A stretch of DNA of 42,638 bases, from contig JAKVCT010000013.1 of assembly GCA_022448995.1 (NCBI GenBank), positions 1-42,638 on the forward strand. Reading direction: 5' to 3'. The notes beneath the pieces were generated by a model. It saw only the letters and a program-made list of their open reading frames with translations, searched no databases and was not told where the DNA came from. This document shows positions 31,878-41,496 of this stretch, piece by piece; positions within the stretch are counted from its first letter, which is position 1; each line of letters begins with the position of its first letter. The position numbers and the translations under genes are program-made. This DNA is from Saprospiraceae bacterium (lineage in GTDB: Bacteria; Bacteroidota; Bacteroidia; Chitinophagales; Saprospiraceae).

Positions 31878-33428
31878 TTAACTCATGAGTGATTTTGGAT
31901 TCTTTTCAGCTCGAATTCTAAAAATATCAACAAGAGATTTTTTCTCAAGCTTACTGTCTACCCAAGCAATAAAGTCAAATGCTTGTAGAATACTTTTTTC
32001 ATGTGTTCTTTGATAGACCTCTTTTAGAGCATCTTTTAATTTAATGTACAACTCCCTTTTATCTTCTTCTTCTTCTATTTCACATAGTTTTTTGATGTAC
32101 TTACCAATGATAATTGGGGTATCATACAAGTTCTTTCTGCGTTTCGTAAAACGATAAATAGAACGGCTTAGGTACTCCATGAGGTGTGTATCATTCATCT
32201 CATAATAAATGAGGAGTCGCATAGTATTAGCAACTACTAGAATATCTTTCCGTTGGGAATTAGAATAGTCCATCAGTAATTTATCGATCCAGATAGATGC
32301 ATTCTCCATATCATCATTGTAGAAATAAGTTCTAGCAATAGACAAAGTAGCGGTTACAAGATTGCGAATAGAGCAATCTGCTTCATATTTCTTGAACAAA
32401 TGAATACTTTTTTCGAGGACTTCCATTGCTTTTTTGAGTTGTCCTACACTACTCCAATAATGCATTTCTATGCCATAGCTCTTGATAAAAACAGTAGGAT
32501 GACTATCCTTGAAGTGTTTCTGATTGAGAATGTTCTTGAAGCGTTCTAGACTATTCAAGAAAGTGGCCTGATCCACAAAGTATAATTCATGTAAAATTAA
32601 ATTATAAAGAGAGGTTTGATAGGCATGTTGATATTCCATGAGGATATCCTTTTCTATATTTTCCCAAAGCTGTACACTAGCAATAGCATCCTGATGATAA
32701 GCCTTATATGCTCTCAAATAAAAAAAGCAATGTAATCGATTGACATAGAATTGTTGTTTAGCCAAGAGGGTCAGGGCTTTATTGATATCTGTATGTAAGG
32801 GATGCTCTAGAAACTCTGAGAATTTCTCCATTCCTTCAGATTTTTGTGAGTATACCTTATGTCCCTTTCCTCGTATTTCAGACATGAGTTTGAAATATAG
32901 GTGTTGATTTTCTTTCTTTCTGATGAAATCCTCTGTCATTTCTTCGTTCTCTTGGTTGAGTTTGACATTCAGTGGATCATCATTTAGAGAAATCACCTGT
33001 GAAAGTTCACGCTCTTGATCTAATATTTCTAAACCTAGACTTAACTTTTCATAACGTATAGCTAGGTTCTTTGCCTTCTTAATTTGGTTGTAACTTTTAT
33101 CATAAAGTTTCTTTTTTCTCAATATTTTTGCATTATCTACTAATATTTTTATTTGAGAATCAATGTTTTTACCTTCCGAAAACTGTCTTAGACTTCTTAG
33201 TATTAGACCATAAAGATAATTTTTGTTAGCAACTAAATTGTCCAAGAGATTTGCATTTTTTAATCGCTTTTCTAGGAGTTTTTTATTATAAATTTTTACA
33301 GTGTTAACAACCTCGAAAAGCTGTACATATCGGTTCTCGCCCGTGGACGCAAATAGTTTGAAATACCTTTTTTCTGCCTTAGTTAAAGAATGAATTAGAT
33401 CATACAAATCGTCTTTGTATTGTGTCAT
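31878..33428 (-). CDS. Helical-repeat protein of a Bacteroidota-specific type
   Basis: A 516-residue, highly alpha-helical soluble protein, beginning DLYDLIHSLTKAEKRYFKLFAS. Helix pairs resembling TPRs continue through the whole length (for example KKLYDKSYNQIKKAKNLAIRYEKL and MENASIWIDKLLMDYSNSQRK). I recall similar long helical proteins with the SLTKAEKRYFK start as lineage-specific families in Saprospira relatives, but no function is known. No signal peptide. The ATG at 33428 gives the conserved-looking start. A scaffold or interaction role is only a guess. Confidence 0.75.
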   Translation of the reverse strand: MTQYKDDLYDLIHSLTKAEKRYFKLFASTGENRYVQLFEVVNTVKIYNKKLLEKRLKNANLLDNLVANKNYLYGLILRSLRQFSEGKNIDSQIKILVDNAKILRKKKLYDKSYNQIKKAKNLAIRYEKLSLGLEILDQERELSQVISLNDDPLNVKLNQENEEMTEDFIRKKENQHLYFKLMSEIRGKGHKVYSQKSEGMEKFSEFLEHPLHTDINKALTLLAKQQFYVNRLHCFFYLRAYKAYHQDAIASVQLWENIEKDILMEYQHAYQTSLYNLILHELYFVDQATFLNSLERFKNILNQKHFKDSHPTVFIKSYGIEMHYWSSVGQLKKAMEVLEKSIHLFKKYEADCSIRNLVTATLSIARTYFYNDDMENASIWIDKLLMDYSNSQRKDILVVANTMRLLIYYEMNDTHLMEYLSRSIYRFTKRRKNLYDTPIIIGKYIKKLCEIEEEEDKRELYIKLKDALKEVYQRTHEKSILQAFDFIAWVDSKLEKKSLVDIFRIRAEKNPKSLMS

Positions 33429-34016
33429 AGACTTCTAATTTTTTAGTTTTTTTGGGTTTTTTTTTTTTACTAGGGTGGACTATATTTGTGTCAAGTTAAT
33501 GAAAAAACAATAATCAATTAACATTTAAGTAATAATAGACAATTGTTGTTCAAGTAGTTAATAATAATTTGAAGATACAATTAAATTGTAACTAAGTCAA
33601 CAAAAAAAAAGTAGATCTTTCTGGATTTAGATACAATCAAGATAAAAGATAATAACACATAACTTTAAAATACATAAATACGGGAATAGGGATTTTTTAA
33701 TTTCATAGTAACAACAAGTAATCGGATAACAAACAACAGGCTAGTTTGGCTATTGTGGTAATAACTGACTAGACCAATGTTGGGGTTTTTATTTGTATAG
33801 TTTTTATTGAGGTCTTTATAAGGATTGGGAACCAGGTCGGCTCCCAATTTTTTTTATCTGAACACAACGTTTAGATTGAATCTAAATAGTGATATAAAAG
33901 AGCCAAATAAGAACTTCTCATCAGTAATATATATTGGAAATAATATCATTTCCTAACTAAATATTCTGTAATCTAAATAAGCGAATACCTTACAGAGTAC
34001 TTAACCCATATTCAAG
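33429..34016 (+). other. 588-nt gap with promoter and orphan terminator: ncRNA or leader
   Basis: TATATTTG at 33481-33488 (plus strand) is a perfect -7 match but is followed by no gene for 530 nt. At 33824-33855 a 7-bp ATTGGGA/TCCCAAT stem followed by eight Ts forms a good terminator, 162 nt before the cytochrome gene. The stretch between has no convincing coding frame (a 60-codon frame on the minus strand reads as composition noise). A plus-strand small RNA, or an attenuated leader of the 34017 gene, would explain both signals. A run of about 13 Ts lies at 33457-33469. Confidence 0.45.
33824..33855 (+). terminator. Orphan Rho-independent terminator
   Basis: Stem 33824-33830/33842-33848, 11-nt loop, T8 tail. 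No plus-strand gene ends upstream; the nearest upstream gene is divergent. Confidence 0.65.
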
Positions 34017-35426
34017 ATGAGACTCAATATTATCCTATGTTTTTTCCCTTTAATAATGATTTTTATCTCTTGCAATTCAGATACCCCAAGATCTGAAACA
34101 AATGATAACAAGAAAGAAACTACTTTTTTCTCGCCAGATCAACTACCTATTTACACTTTTGAAATTGACAATACAAAAGATACCATTTTAGAACAAAATG
34201 GCTTACGGCTCCATCTACCTAAGAATTCTTTTTTAGATCAGAATGGAAAACCTGTCCAACTGATTACCATTACAGTCAAAACCGCATTAACATTGGAAGA
34301 TATGATCAAAGGTGGTTTGTCAACCATAGATGATCAAGGGCGTGTGTTGTCAAGTGGAGGTATGTTTTATTGGGATGCTAAGTCTGCTGGGCAATTTGTA
34401 AAGCCTAAGGAAGAGGCAGCAGTTTTTGCAGAAGTTCCTACCGATGTTTTTCAAGTTGATATGCGAGCTTTTAGTGGAAAACTAGTGAATGGAAATATCG
34501 TTTGGACGAATCCACAGGATTTTAGAAATCAAGTAGCTATTGATAGCTTAAAATTGGGTAAGGCATTATTTCTGCAATATTGCGCAGCTTGCCACAGTCA
34601 AAAAATTGAGTTTAATATGACAGGGCCTCGATTGATCAATATTACTAAGCATAGATCTAGAGATTGGCTGATTCGTTTTACACGCAATTCATCTAAAATG
34701 GTAAAAGAGGAAGATCCTTTTGCAAGATGTGTTTATGCTGAGTATAACAATCAATTGATGACATCAATGTCAGAAGATGTATCTGATGCAGAAATTAATG
34801 CTATTTATGATTGGATAGAATCTGAATCTAAATGGATTAATAAACCTGACTTGAAGCCGACATGCACAGCTGATAATGTCGAACAAAGATTGTCTACTAT
34901 AGATAGTTTGTATAAAATTCAAGATAGTCAAAGAAGAATCTATCAAGACAGTCTAGCAGAAGCAAGAGATTCTTACGGAAATGGAAATTCTACAGATACA
35001 AATCTAGTTGTGCTTCCAGCACCAAAATATTATCAGATTTTAATGGCTAATCAAGTAGGTTGGATTAATATTGACAAATGGCCAAAATTTTCTAGTACAG
35101 AAAATTTAGTTCTAGCCGAAATTCAGTCAAAAAAAGATCTATTTGTCCAAATGTTCGTAATTGTTCCTAATAGAAAGATAGTGCTTCGGGTAACTCCGAA
35201 TTCAGAAAATGTACTTGTGGATATCTTTAATCAGAAGGAAATTGAGTTGCCTGTGGATGAAGATATTATTTTAATTTCTAGAGTAGAGGGGGAACAGAAA
35301 TTAGAAGCTGCTATTGATAAATTAACGATTACAAGAGATAGTGAGCCACATAAGATTGAACTTAAGAAAATTACAGACAAACAATTTAATCAGAAGCTCA
35401 AAAAGCTTCTAGCTAAATATTCATAA
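34017..35426 (+). CDS. Lipoprotein with mono-haem cytochrome c domain
   Basis: A 469-residue lipoprotein (lipobox ISC, C19). Residues about 40-170 form a beta-rich domain (LHLPKNSFLDQNGKPVQLIT, GGMFYWDAKSAGQ) like those of surface carboxypeptidase-regulatory or TonB-associated proteins. A class I cytochrome c domain follows (about 175-275): haem site CAACH (C189, C192, H193), GPRL after it, and M248 or M251 as the distal ligand. A C-terminal domain (about 330-469) is a second beta region. A cytochrome c set between two beta domains suggests an envelope electron-transfer or redox-sensing role, with partner unknown. The upstream leader may be regulated. Confidence 0.78.
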   Translation: MRLNIILCFFPLIMIFISCNSDTPRSETNDNKKETTFFSPDQLPIYTFEIDNTKDTILEQNGLRLHLPKNSFLDQNGKPVQLITITVKTALTLEDMIKGGLSTIDDQGRVLSSGGMFYWDAKSAGQFVKPKEEAAVFAEVPTDVFQVDMRAFSGKLVNGNIVWTNPQDFRNQVAIDSLKLGKALFLQYCAACHSQKIEFNMTGPRLINITKHRSRDWLIRFTRNSSKMVKEEDPFARCVYAEYNNQLMTSMSEDVSDAEINAIYDWIESESKWINKPDLKPTCTADNVEQRLSTIDSLYKIQDSQRRIYQDSLAEARDSYGNGNSTDTNLVVLPAPKYYQILMANQVGWINIDKWPKFSSTENLVLAEIQSKKDLFVQMFVIVPNRKIVLRVTPNSENVLVDIFNQKEIELPVDEDIILISRVEGEQKLEAAIDKLTITRDSEPHKIELKKITDKQFNQKLKKLLAKYS

Positions 35427-35480
35427 TAAATAACAGGCTGTAGAGCTTTTAATAACTCGATCAAAGAGGAAGACAAGTGT

Positions 35481-36086
35481 TTATTTATGTAGATAGTAAT
35501 TTCCATTATATCGTCTGTAATAAAAGGAAGGTATATTGAATAAATTCCCATTTTGATCTCTTGCAATTATATGCTGAAAATAAAGATGGCTCTGACCTAT
35601 TAATAATTCATGAACATCTGTTCTACCATGTATATAGTCGATGACCACAGGATCACAACCTTTGCCAAGCATCCAAACTTCTGCTTGGATAATGCGCATA
35701 TTTTGAGGTAAATTATAGAGTTGTTGATAAACCTGATTGAAGGAATAATAGTAGTTTGTTTGGATAGAATCGGCCTTTGCTTTTAGTTTGGCTTGTTCAG
35801 CTTTGGGTATGGCTTCGGAAGTGTAGTTTACGATATTGGAATCGGATATACTCACTACTACAAATGAATCTGTTTTTGGATTAATCGATCTTGCAGATGA
35901 TATAATTTCACTTTCTGCTCTGTTGTAGTAACGTGGCAAAGGGTTTAAGACGAGCAAGGAATCAGAATTGGCTGCAATAGGAAGCCTTGGGAGAATGCTT
36001 GCATTTAGGTGTGTTCTTCTAGTTTGGCTAGAAGCTTGGTTTAGAAAAAATGATAAAAGGAAAAGACAAGTTAAAAAACGTAGCAT
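35481..36086 (-). CDS. Exported protein of unknown function
   Basis: A 201-residue protein with a signal peptide (MLRFLTCLFLLSFFLNQASSQ). The mature part has LPRLPIAANSDSLLVLNPLPRYYNRAESEIISSARSI split by short polar turns and ends with GKGCDPVVIDYIHGRTDVHEL and a Tyr-rich C-terminus (PSFYYRRYNGNYYLHK). I recognise no family and no catalytic motif. It is encoded 158 nt downstream of the acylase gene on the same strand, past a terminator. Confidence 0.6.
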   Translation of the reverse strand: MLRFLTCLFLLSFFLNQASSQTRRTHLNASILPRLPIAANSDSLLVLNPLPRYYNRAESEIISSARSINPKTDSFVVVSISDSNIVNYTSEAIPKAEQAKLKAKADSIQTNYYYSFNQVYQQLYNLPQNMRIIQAEVWMLGKGCDPVVIDYIHGRTDVHELLIGQSHLYFQHIIARDQNGNLFNIPSFYYRRYNGNYYLHK

Positions 36087-36091
36087 CTATG

Positions 36092-36149
36092 AATTGCTTA
36101 GAAAGAAAAGATAAGGTTGACATTTATTATAATTGCTTAGAAAGAAAAG
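36092..36149. repeat. 19-bp direct repeat, 39-bp period
   Basis: AATTGCTTAGAAAGAAAAG occurs at 36092-36110 and 36131-36149, between the exported-protein start and the acylase terminator. Possible repeated regulator sites or a small slippage duplication. Confidence 0.6.
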
Positions 36150-36167
36150 GTTACATCCCTAAGGTAA

Positions 36168-36209
36168 AAAAGGGACTGTCTAGATTTTGCTTTTTATACA
36201 GTCCCTTTT
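36168..36209 (-). terminator. Terminator after the penicillin-acylase gene
   Basis: Arms AAAAGGGACTGT (36168-36179) and ACAGTCCCTTTT (36198-36209). On the minus strand the hairpin is followed by a T run. It lies 36 nt past the stop of the gene ending at 36245. Confidence 0.8.
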
Positions 36210-36244
36210 ATTGATTTTGATCAAATCCAGTCTAAAATATAAAT

Positions 36245-38371
36245 TTACTTGGGAGAATAGACCTCTTTAGCCTCCTTGAAAATTGTTTCCTTATCCAATG
36301 TCATAGGTTTCAGTTCATTCTTCAAAAACATTTCCATTTGATCACTAAAATGCGGACTTTCAGGACGATTGGATGCACCATAACAATGAATACTTTCAAT
36401 CGAAATTTGACCCTCTGTGTCAAATTGGACTAACTGAACATAAGAGTCACCAAGTAAACTCTCATAGCGACCTTTTTTATATTTAGTGGTATACATTTGA
36501 GCAATAACCTCAGGCATACCACCGATCGGTAAGACTTTATCGCCTCGAACATGTTTTTGTAAGTCGCCCAATTCAATTTCTAGATTACCTGCAAAATGCT
36601 TTTTCAAATGCTTTTTAGCTTCTAGCAGTGCTTCTATATAGACTTCTTCTGGAAGAGCGCCCGAAATTTCCGCCTGCTGACCCTTTTTTTGATAATCCAA
36701 GATATACTGGATAGCAATAGACATAATAGCAGCTTGTTTGCTATGTACATCACAATTTTGATCCCATTTGTTTAAGACCTCAATGACATCTGCAATTTTA
36801 GGATGCATCTCAGGATCTAGGTTCATCATATATTCTAAGTTAGATAATGTTCTTGTGAAAAGCTTTTTAGGAAATTTTTGGTCAAATTTGATTGTTTTAA
36901 AATCTTCGTAACTCACCTTTGGATATTTTGCTAAGAGCTCTTGAAAACGCAAGCTACGTGTTGTTTTTTCTTCGGGGTTCAAATAACCAATTGTGGGGTT
37001 ATACAAGTCATAATTAGGATTTTCCTCTGGAGCAGTACAATCAAAGGGAGTTCCATTAGCATTATACAAAAAACCAGCCTTAGGATTTTCTATTTGTAAC
37101 AAACTATCCATAGGATAAAAATAAGTATCCTCCCAAAGTGTTGCTGAAGTATCGCCAGGTAAGACCATTTTCCAGTTATAATTTGGATTGCGTTTGGGGA
37201 ATAACCCATTGGCCAACATATAGATATTATGCTCTTTATCTGCATAAACTGTATTTAACCCAGCAATACCTTGAAGTGCTTGAGCAGCCTTGAATTCAGT
37301 CAAGTTTTTAGCTTTATTCATATGATACCATTGCTCGGCAGCATGTATTTTTTTATTTGCAGGAAAACGAACCGCAAAGTAATTCCCTTTTTTATTCTTG
37401 ATCGTTATTCCATATTTGCTTTTGTAGAACTTACGACGAATAGGAATTCTCAGCGCACCCAACTTGACTTTGATCTTACATATTTTAGGTTCTAGGGCTA
37501 TCCATTCTCCATCAAAACTATAATGATTTTTCTTTTTGGGATGCATTTTTAGTTGGTAGACATCACACAAATCAGGATAATTAACTGTGTGCGCCCATGC
37601 TAGGTTAGGATTGGAACCCAAGAATATGGTGACACCACCAGGAAGTACGCCGCCTAATGTATTCCAACCTTCTTCGCTATTCACATGCGCTTCTGACCAA
37701 GCATAAGCTCCCTTGAGTGGCTGATGCGAATTAATCGCCAAAAAGCTATGTCCATTATCTGATCTATTTGGACTCACAGCAAAACCATTAGACCCCCTTG
37801 CCAAAGCGCCACCTTCTGGAATTAGCGTTTTATCCTTAAAAATACGTCCCAAGTCATAGGGGACATTGGTCATTAAGGTGAGTGCCAAAACATAGCCCTT
37901 GATTATATGTCCTTCATTGATGGGAAAACTACCTTTGACCAGAACTTCTTCTGGATGCAGTTTTGCATATCTATTAATTCCTTGAACATAGCCATTTAAT
38001 ACTTTCTTGAATTGTTCTGAAAAAGCACTTTGGTAGTGTACATCTACCACATCATCAACTTCTGCTAGGAAAGCAAAAATATCCATAATAACGCCACTTT
38101 TTCCCTTTACTTGGCCTAGTTTCCCTTGTACTGCCAATAAGGATTCTTGAACAATGGGGAAGTTATCTTCTGCTTGAGCCCAAGCCAAACCATAGGCTGC
38201 TTCTTGATCTGTTTTGCCGTAGATATGTGGAACGCCCCAAGTATCGCGAACTATAGAGATATTATCTGGATTAATTTTGGGAAAATCGTTTAGATATTGT
38301 GCTTGAATAAAATGAGGTAAACAAAAGAGTAGACTAATTGTGATACAGCTAAGTGTTAAGAGTGATTTCAT
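36245..38371 (-). CDS. Penicillin acylase family N-terminal-nucleophile hydrolase
   Basis: A 708-residue exported amidohydrolase with a signal peptide (about 1-24). The alpha chain begins near ISIVRDTWGVPHIYGKTDQEAAYGLAWAQAEDNF, the family opening. Autocleavage should occur before S194 in ARGSNGFAVSP, leaving Ser as the N-terminal nucleophile. The beta chain has the conserved SFLAINSHQPL, GVTIFLGSNPNLAWAHTVN and RFPANKKI segments. Members act on penicillins, cephalosporins or quorum-sensing acyl-homoserine lactones, so the substrate here is not known. Length and motifs are complete. A terminator follows and the next gene in front is divergent. Confidence 0.92.
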   Translation of the reverse strand: MKSLLTLSCITISLLFCLPHFIQAQYLNDFPKINPDNISIVRDTWGVPHIYGKTDQEAAYGLAWAQAEDNFPIVQESLLAVQGKLGQVKGKSGVIMDIFAFLAEVDDVVDVHYQSAFSEQFKKVLNGYVQGINRYAKLHPEEVLVKGSFPINEGHIIKGYVLALTLMTNVPYDLGRIFKDKTLIPEGGALARGSNGFAVSPNRSDNGHSFLAINSHQPLKGAYAWSEAHVNSEEGWNTLGGVLPGGVTIFLGSNPNLAWAHTVNYPDLCDVYQLKMHPKKKNHYSFDGEWIALEPKICKIKVKLGALRIPIRRKFYKSKYGITIKNKKGNYFAVRFPANKKIHAAEQWYHMNKAKNLTEFKAAQALQGIAGLNTVYADKEHNIYMLANGLFPKRNPNYNWKMVLPGDTSATLWEDTYFYPMDSLLQIENPKAGFLYNANGTPFDCTAPEENPNYDLYNPTIGYLNPEEKTTRSLRFQELLAKYPKVSYEDFKTIKFDQKFPKKLFTRTLSNLEYMMNLDPEMHPKIADVIEVLNKWDQNCDVHSKQAAIMSIAIQYILDYQKKGQQAEISGALPEEVYIEALLEAKKHLKKHFAGNLEIELGDLQKHVRGDKVLPIGGMPEVIAQMYTTKYKKGRYESLLGDSYVQLVQFDTEGQISIESIHCYGASNRPESPHFSDQMEMFLKNELKPMTLDKETIFKEAKEVYSPK

Positions 38372-38967
38372 GATCTATCAAAGAATTTATGGGTTATATG
38401 AGAGACGATTACGAATAGTTTTTACATAAAACTGAGAATTGCTCAATACAAGTTCATTTGTAAGAACCTCTAAGGATTTCTTATTGCTATGAAGTTGTTT
38501 AAGAATTAGATTTAATGCAGAAATTAAGGTGATTTTTTAAACAACTTCTATATTAAAAACCTCTAGTCCAGTAGGTTTTTTGACCAATTGGTAAACACCA
38601 AAATGTCAGGAACTATAGAGAATTAAACAGGCATGCTGATAAAAATATTGGGATTTCTAAAAAGTGTGTGAATTGCTAATAGTCTTAGAAAGTTACTTAT
38701 TTTCTTTAATTTTAACCAAACAATATGCATATTGTTTGAATAACTGTTTATATATGAGCTGTGTGTTTGTGTATAATATCAAATAGAGGAAGGTGTACAG
38801 CTGTTGAAACTAGCTTTTCTATATATTATTGGAGAATATGGATCTTTTATACAAGGAAGTTGTTTAACAACTATCTTCATTGAAGCTAACCATGAAAGGC
38901 TCAACGAAGTTGAAACCCTACGAACTATTGAGTTTAAATAATCAACAAACTATTAAAATAAATATAT
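38372..38967. other. 596-nt divergent gap with hairpins and a repeat
   Basis: Three structures. 38491-38501/38538-38548: GAAGTTGTTTA/TAAACAACTTC arms 36 nt apart. 38555-38581: AAAAACCT/AGGTTTTT stem plus a T, a terminator-like hairpin with no gene before it. 38880-38935: a dispersed hairpin repeat (AACCATGAAAGGCT at 38888-38901). Other than these I see no coding frame or clear promoter. Confidence 0.5.
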
Positions 38968-40065
38968 ATGTGTTATATCAGAAAACTATTAATGTTTGGT
39001 TGTTTATGTTTACAATTGGCTGCTTTAGCAAATATGGGCAGTCCAGTTCGGAAGGGTACTTTGGGAAGTGATCCTTTCATTAGTCAATATGTTACGATCG
39101 AACATGAGGATTTATACATAACAGTGGATTCAAGTTTTACCACTACCCAATATAAAGTACGTTACTATATCAATGCTACTAAATCGGGCAAGCAGATTCC
39201 TTTTTTATTTTATGCTTCTGAGTTTTTAAGTGATTTTTCAGTTCAAATAGATAGTCAGTCAGTACCTATCTTACCTGTACCTAAAGAATTTGAGCAAGCC
39301 AAAGGAAGTAAGTTTGAAAACTTTGCTTATTTCTTTGAGACTGACTCTGTTCGTCAACGTGATCGTGTATTGCTCAAAGAAAAAGATCAAGGTGTTGTGG
39401 GAATGAACATTGGGCTGAATGATATGCTTTATTTTGAAACTAATATTGACTCTGGTCAACATATTATCGAGGTTAATTATACTGCAAGTCAATGGAAGGA
39501 TTATTCAGGTTGGGTAATCAATAAGAGTTTTCGATACGCACTCTCTCCGGCTTTGTATTGGAAATCTTTCGGTACATTAACCATTCATTTAGATGCTACT
39601 GCTTGCAAGCTAAAATTGAGTAATAATCTTGGGATGCCAACAAAAGGAGATCACCAGAAAAAGGCGACTTGGAATTTTGATAAAATGCCTGTTAAGATAC
39701 TCCAGATTACACATAAACCCAGCATAAATTCTTTTGCTCAGTTTCTGATTCAATTGGGGCCTTTTGGAATAGGTGGGGTGATTGGTGGTATACTAATGAT
39801 TTTGCACATTTTACTCATCCTAAGAAAAAAGCGAGGTGGAGATCTTGATAAAGTTAAAATAATTCGGATGATGGGGAACTTACTTGTGCCCTTTATCTAC
39901 ATAGGGAGTTGCTTCTATGCTTATGATTTTATTTATTGGGTGATAGGTCCTAATTCTTCAGGTCAGCATAGTTATCATTTTATAATGTGGGGTATGTACC
40001 CTATTTTACTTCCTTTTTATTGGCTTGTGGTAGGGGTTATCGAGAGTATTTTGACAAAATCGTAG
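38968..40065 (+). CDS. Exported, C-terminally membrane-anchored protein, unknown function
   Basis: A 365-residue protein with a signal sequence (about 1-22, LLMFGCLCLQLAALA), an extracytoplasmic beta-rich domain (about 35-255; YVTIEHEDLYITVDSSFTTT, DIDSGQHIIEVNYTA), and three C-terminal membrane helices (about 262-288, 304-326, 340-360). Between the first two helices is a cytoplasmic KKRGGDLDKVK loop. I recognise no family. The layout resembles a sensor or complex-assembly subunit, but nothing in the sequence settles this. Start is an ATG after an AT-rich leader. Confidence 0.65.
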   Translation: MCYIRKLLMFGCLCLQLAALANMGSPVRKGTLGSDPFISQYVTIEHEDLYITVDSSFTTTQYKVRYYINATKSGKQIPFLFYASEFLSDFSVQIDSQSVPILPVPKEFEQAKGSKFENFAYFFETDSVRQRDRVLLKEKDQGVVGMNIGLNDMLYFETNIDSGQHIIEVNYTASQWKDYSGWVINKSFRYALSPALYWKSFGTLTIHLDATACKLKLSNNLGMPTKGDHQKKATWNFDKMPVKILQITHKPSINSFAQFLIQLGPFGIGGVIGGILMILHILLILRKKRGGDLDKVKIIRMMGNLLVPFIYIGSCFYAYDFIYWVIGPNSSGQHSYHFIMWGMYPILLPFYWLVVGVIESILTKS

Positions 40066-40159
40066 ACTTCATACACTGACTTTTGATGCTGTAGGCCTTA
40101 GAAGCGAGATATTGTATGAATAATCAAAAAAGCATTCTAATAAATTCAATGATTTTTGT

Positions 40160-40167
40160 TACATTTG
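40160..40167 (+). promoter_or_regulatory. mdh: -7 promoter element upstream of mdh
   Basis: TACATTTG, a full TAnnTTTG match, 137 nt before the mdh start, which would give a leader of about 130 nt. No -33 element is clear. Confidence 0.4.
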
Positions 40168-40303
40168 CTTACGATTTTTAAAATAATTTTGTACTGATTT
40201 ATAACTAATTGTCGCAGATCCCAAACTAGGATCCTCAGGGTTAACTTAGACATGCTCTTATATTCCTAGACAATTAAATAAATTTAATAATAACTGTAAT
40301 CTT

Positions 40304-41260
40304 ATGAGAAAAGTAACTGTTGTGGGTGCAGGTAACGTAGGAGCTACTTGCGCGAATGTATTAGCACACGATAATATTGTTAACGAAGTAGTATTATTGG
40401 ATCTTAAAGGTGACATGGCTAAGGGTAAAGCTTTGGATATGTGGCAGCAAGCACCTGTTGACAGATATAGTACGCGTTTGGTAGGTACTTCTGACTATGC
40501 TGATACAGCAGGTTCTGATGTTGTAGTGATTACTGCAGGTATTCCTCGTCGTCCAGGTATGAGCCGTGATGATTTAATTGCTATTAATGCAGGTATTGTG
40601 ACTTCTGTTACTAAAAGCATCTTAGAGCATACACCTAATCCAATTATCATCGTAGTTTCTAATCCATTGGATGTAATGACTTATGCTGCATTTGAAACAG
40701 CAGGTTTAGATGCAAGTCGTGTGATGGGTATGGCTGGTATCTTGGATACAGCTCGTTACCGTGCGTTCTTAGCTTCTGAGATCGGAGTTTCTCCTCGTGA
40801 CATTAGTGCAGTATTAATGGGTGGACATGGTGACACAATGGTTCCATTACCTCGTTATACAAATGTAGCTGGTATCCCTATCACTGAATTAGTAGATGCA
40901 GAGCGTTTAGAAGCTATCGTTAATCGTACTAAGAAGGGTGGTGGAGAATTAGTAGGTTTGATGGGTACTTCAGCTTGGTATGCTCCAGGTGCAGCAGCAG
41001 CTCAAATGGTAGGTGCTATCATCCGTGATGAGAAGCGTATTTTCCCTTGTTGTGCATACTTGAATGGACAGTATGGCTTAAATGACATGTACTTAGGTGT
41101 ACCTGTAGTTTTAGGTGCTAATGGTGTTGAGAAAGTTATTGAGTTGGATTTGAACGAAGATGAGAAAGCTTTGTTGAATACATCTGCAAATGCTGTGAGC
41201 TCTGTAGTAGAGAAATACAAGCAAATGAAAGCAGAAAAAGCAACAGAAAAGGCAGAGTAA
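40304..41260 (+). CDS. mdh: Malate dehydrogenase
   Basis: Oxidises malate to oxaloacetate with NAD+ in the TCA cycle. A 318-residue LDH-like MDH with the NAD-binding loop GAGNVG (8-13), acidic D33 selecting NAD, the substrate-loop arginines R82 and R88 in GIPRRPGMSRDD, D148/R151 in GILDTARYR, and catalytic H175 in GGHGDTMVPL. The C-terminal helix is Lys/Glu-rich. Length and motifs are complete. A long leader with a TACATTTG promoter element lies upstream; a convergent gene follows. Confidence 0.97.
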   Translation: MRKVTVVGAGNVGATCANVLAHDNIVNEVVLLDLKGDMAKGKALDMWQQAPVDRYSTRLVGTSDYADTAGSDVVVITAGIPRRPGMSRDDLIAINAGIVTSVTKSILEHTPNPIIIVVSNPLDVMTYAAFETAGLDASRVMGMAGILDTARYRAFLASEIGVSPRDISAVLMGGHGDTMVPLPRYTNVAGIPITELVDAERLEAIVNRTKKGGGELVGLMGTSAWYAPGAAAAQMVGAIIRDEKRIFPCCAYLNGQYGLNDMYLGVPVVLGANGVEKVIELDLNEDEKALLNTSANAVSSVVEKYKQMKAEKATEKAE

Positions 41261-41446
41261 TTAAGTACACTGCATTATAATTATAGCTCGTTTATTTTTT
41301 ATAATCAATCAACTGTGAAAAAATAAATGAACTGTTGTTGTAAGTAAGTCTACATTTACACAGAGTATTTAATTCGTAAAAACTCTAAAAGAAGCTGTCT
41401 GAAAAGGTCAAATCTAAGCACCTTATCTTAGATAGCAGATAGGATG

Positions 41447-41496
41447 CAAAGGCATCAAATTGGTGAAAATCTTTATTCACTAGTTTGATGCCTTTG
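41447..41496. terminator. Hairpin between mdh and the convergent CotH/LTD gene
   Basis: Arms CAAAGGCATCAAA (41447-41459) and TTTGATGCCTTTG (41484-41496) with a partly pairing loop. It overlaps the last codons of the minus-strand gene. The T tract is weak. A GCTGTCTGAAAAGG sequence, like the MITE ends, lies just upstream at 41395-41408. Confidence 0.55.

Noticed and set aside
33665-33847. 60-codon minus-strand open frame in the 33429-34016 gap
   Set aside because: Composition is Asn/Tyr/Lys noise typical of AT-rich spacer, and it overlaps the orphan terminator region.
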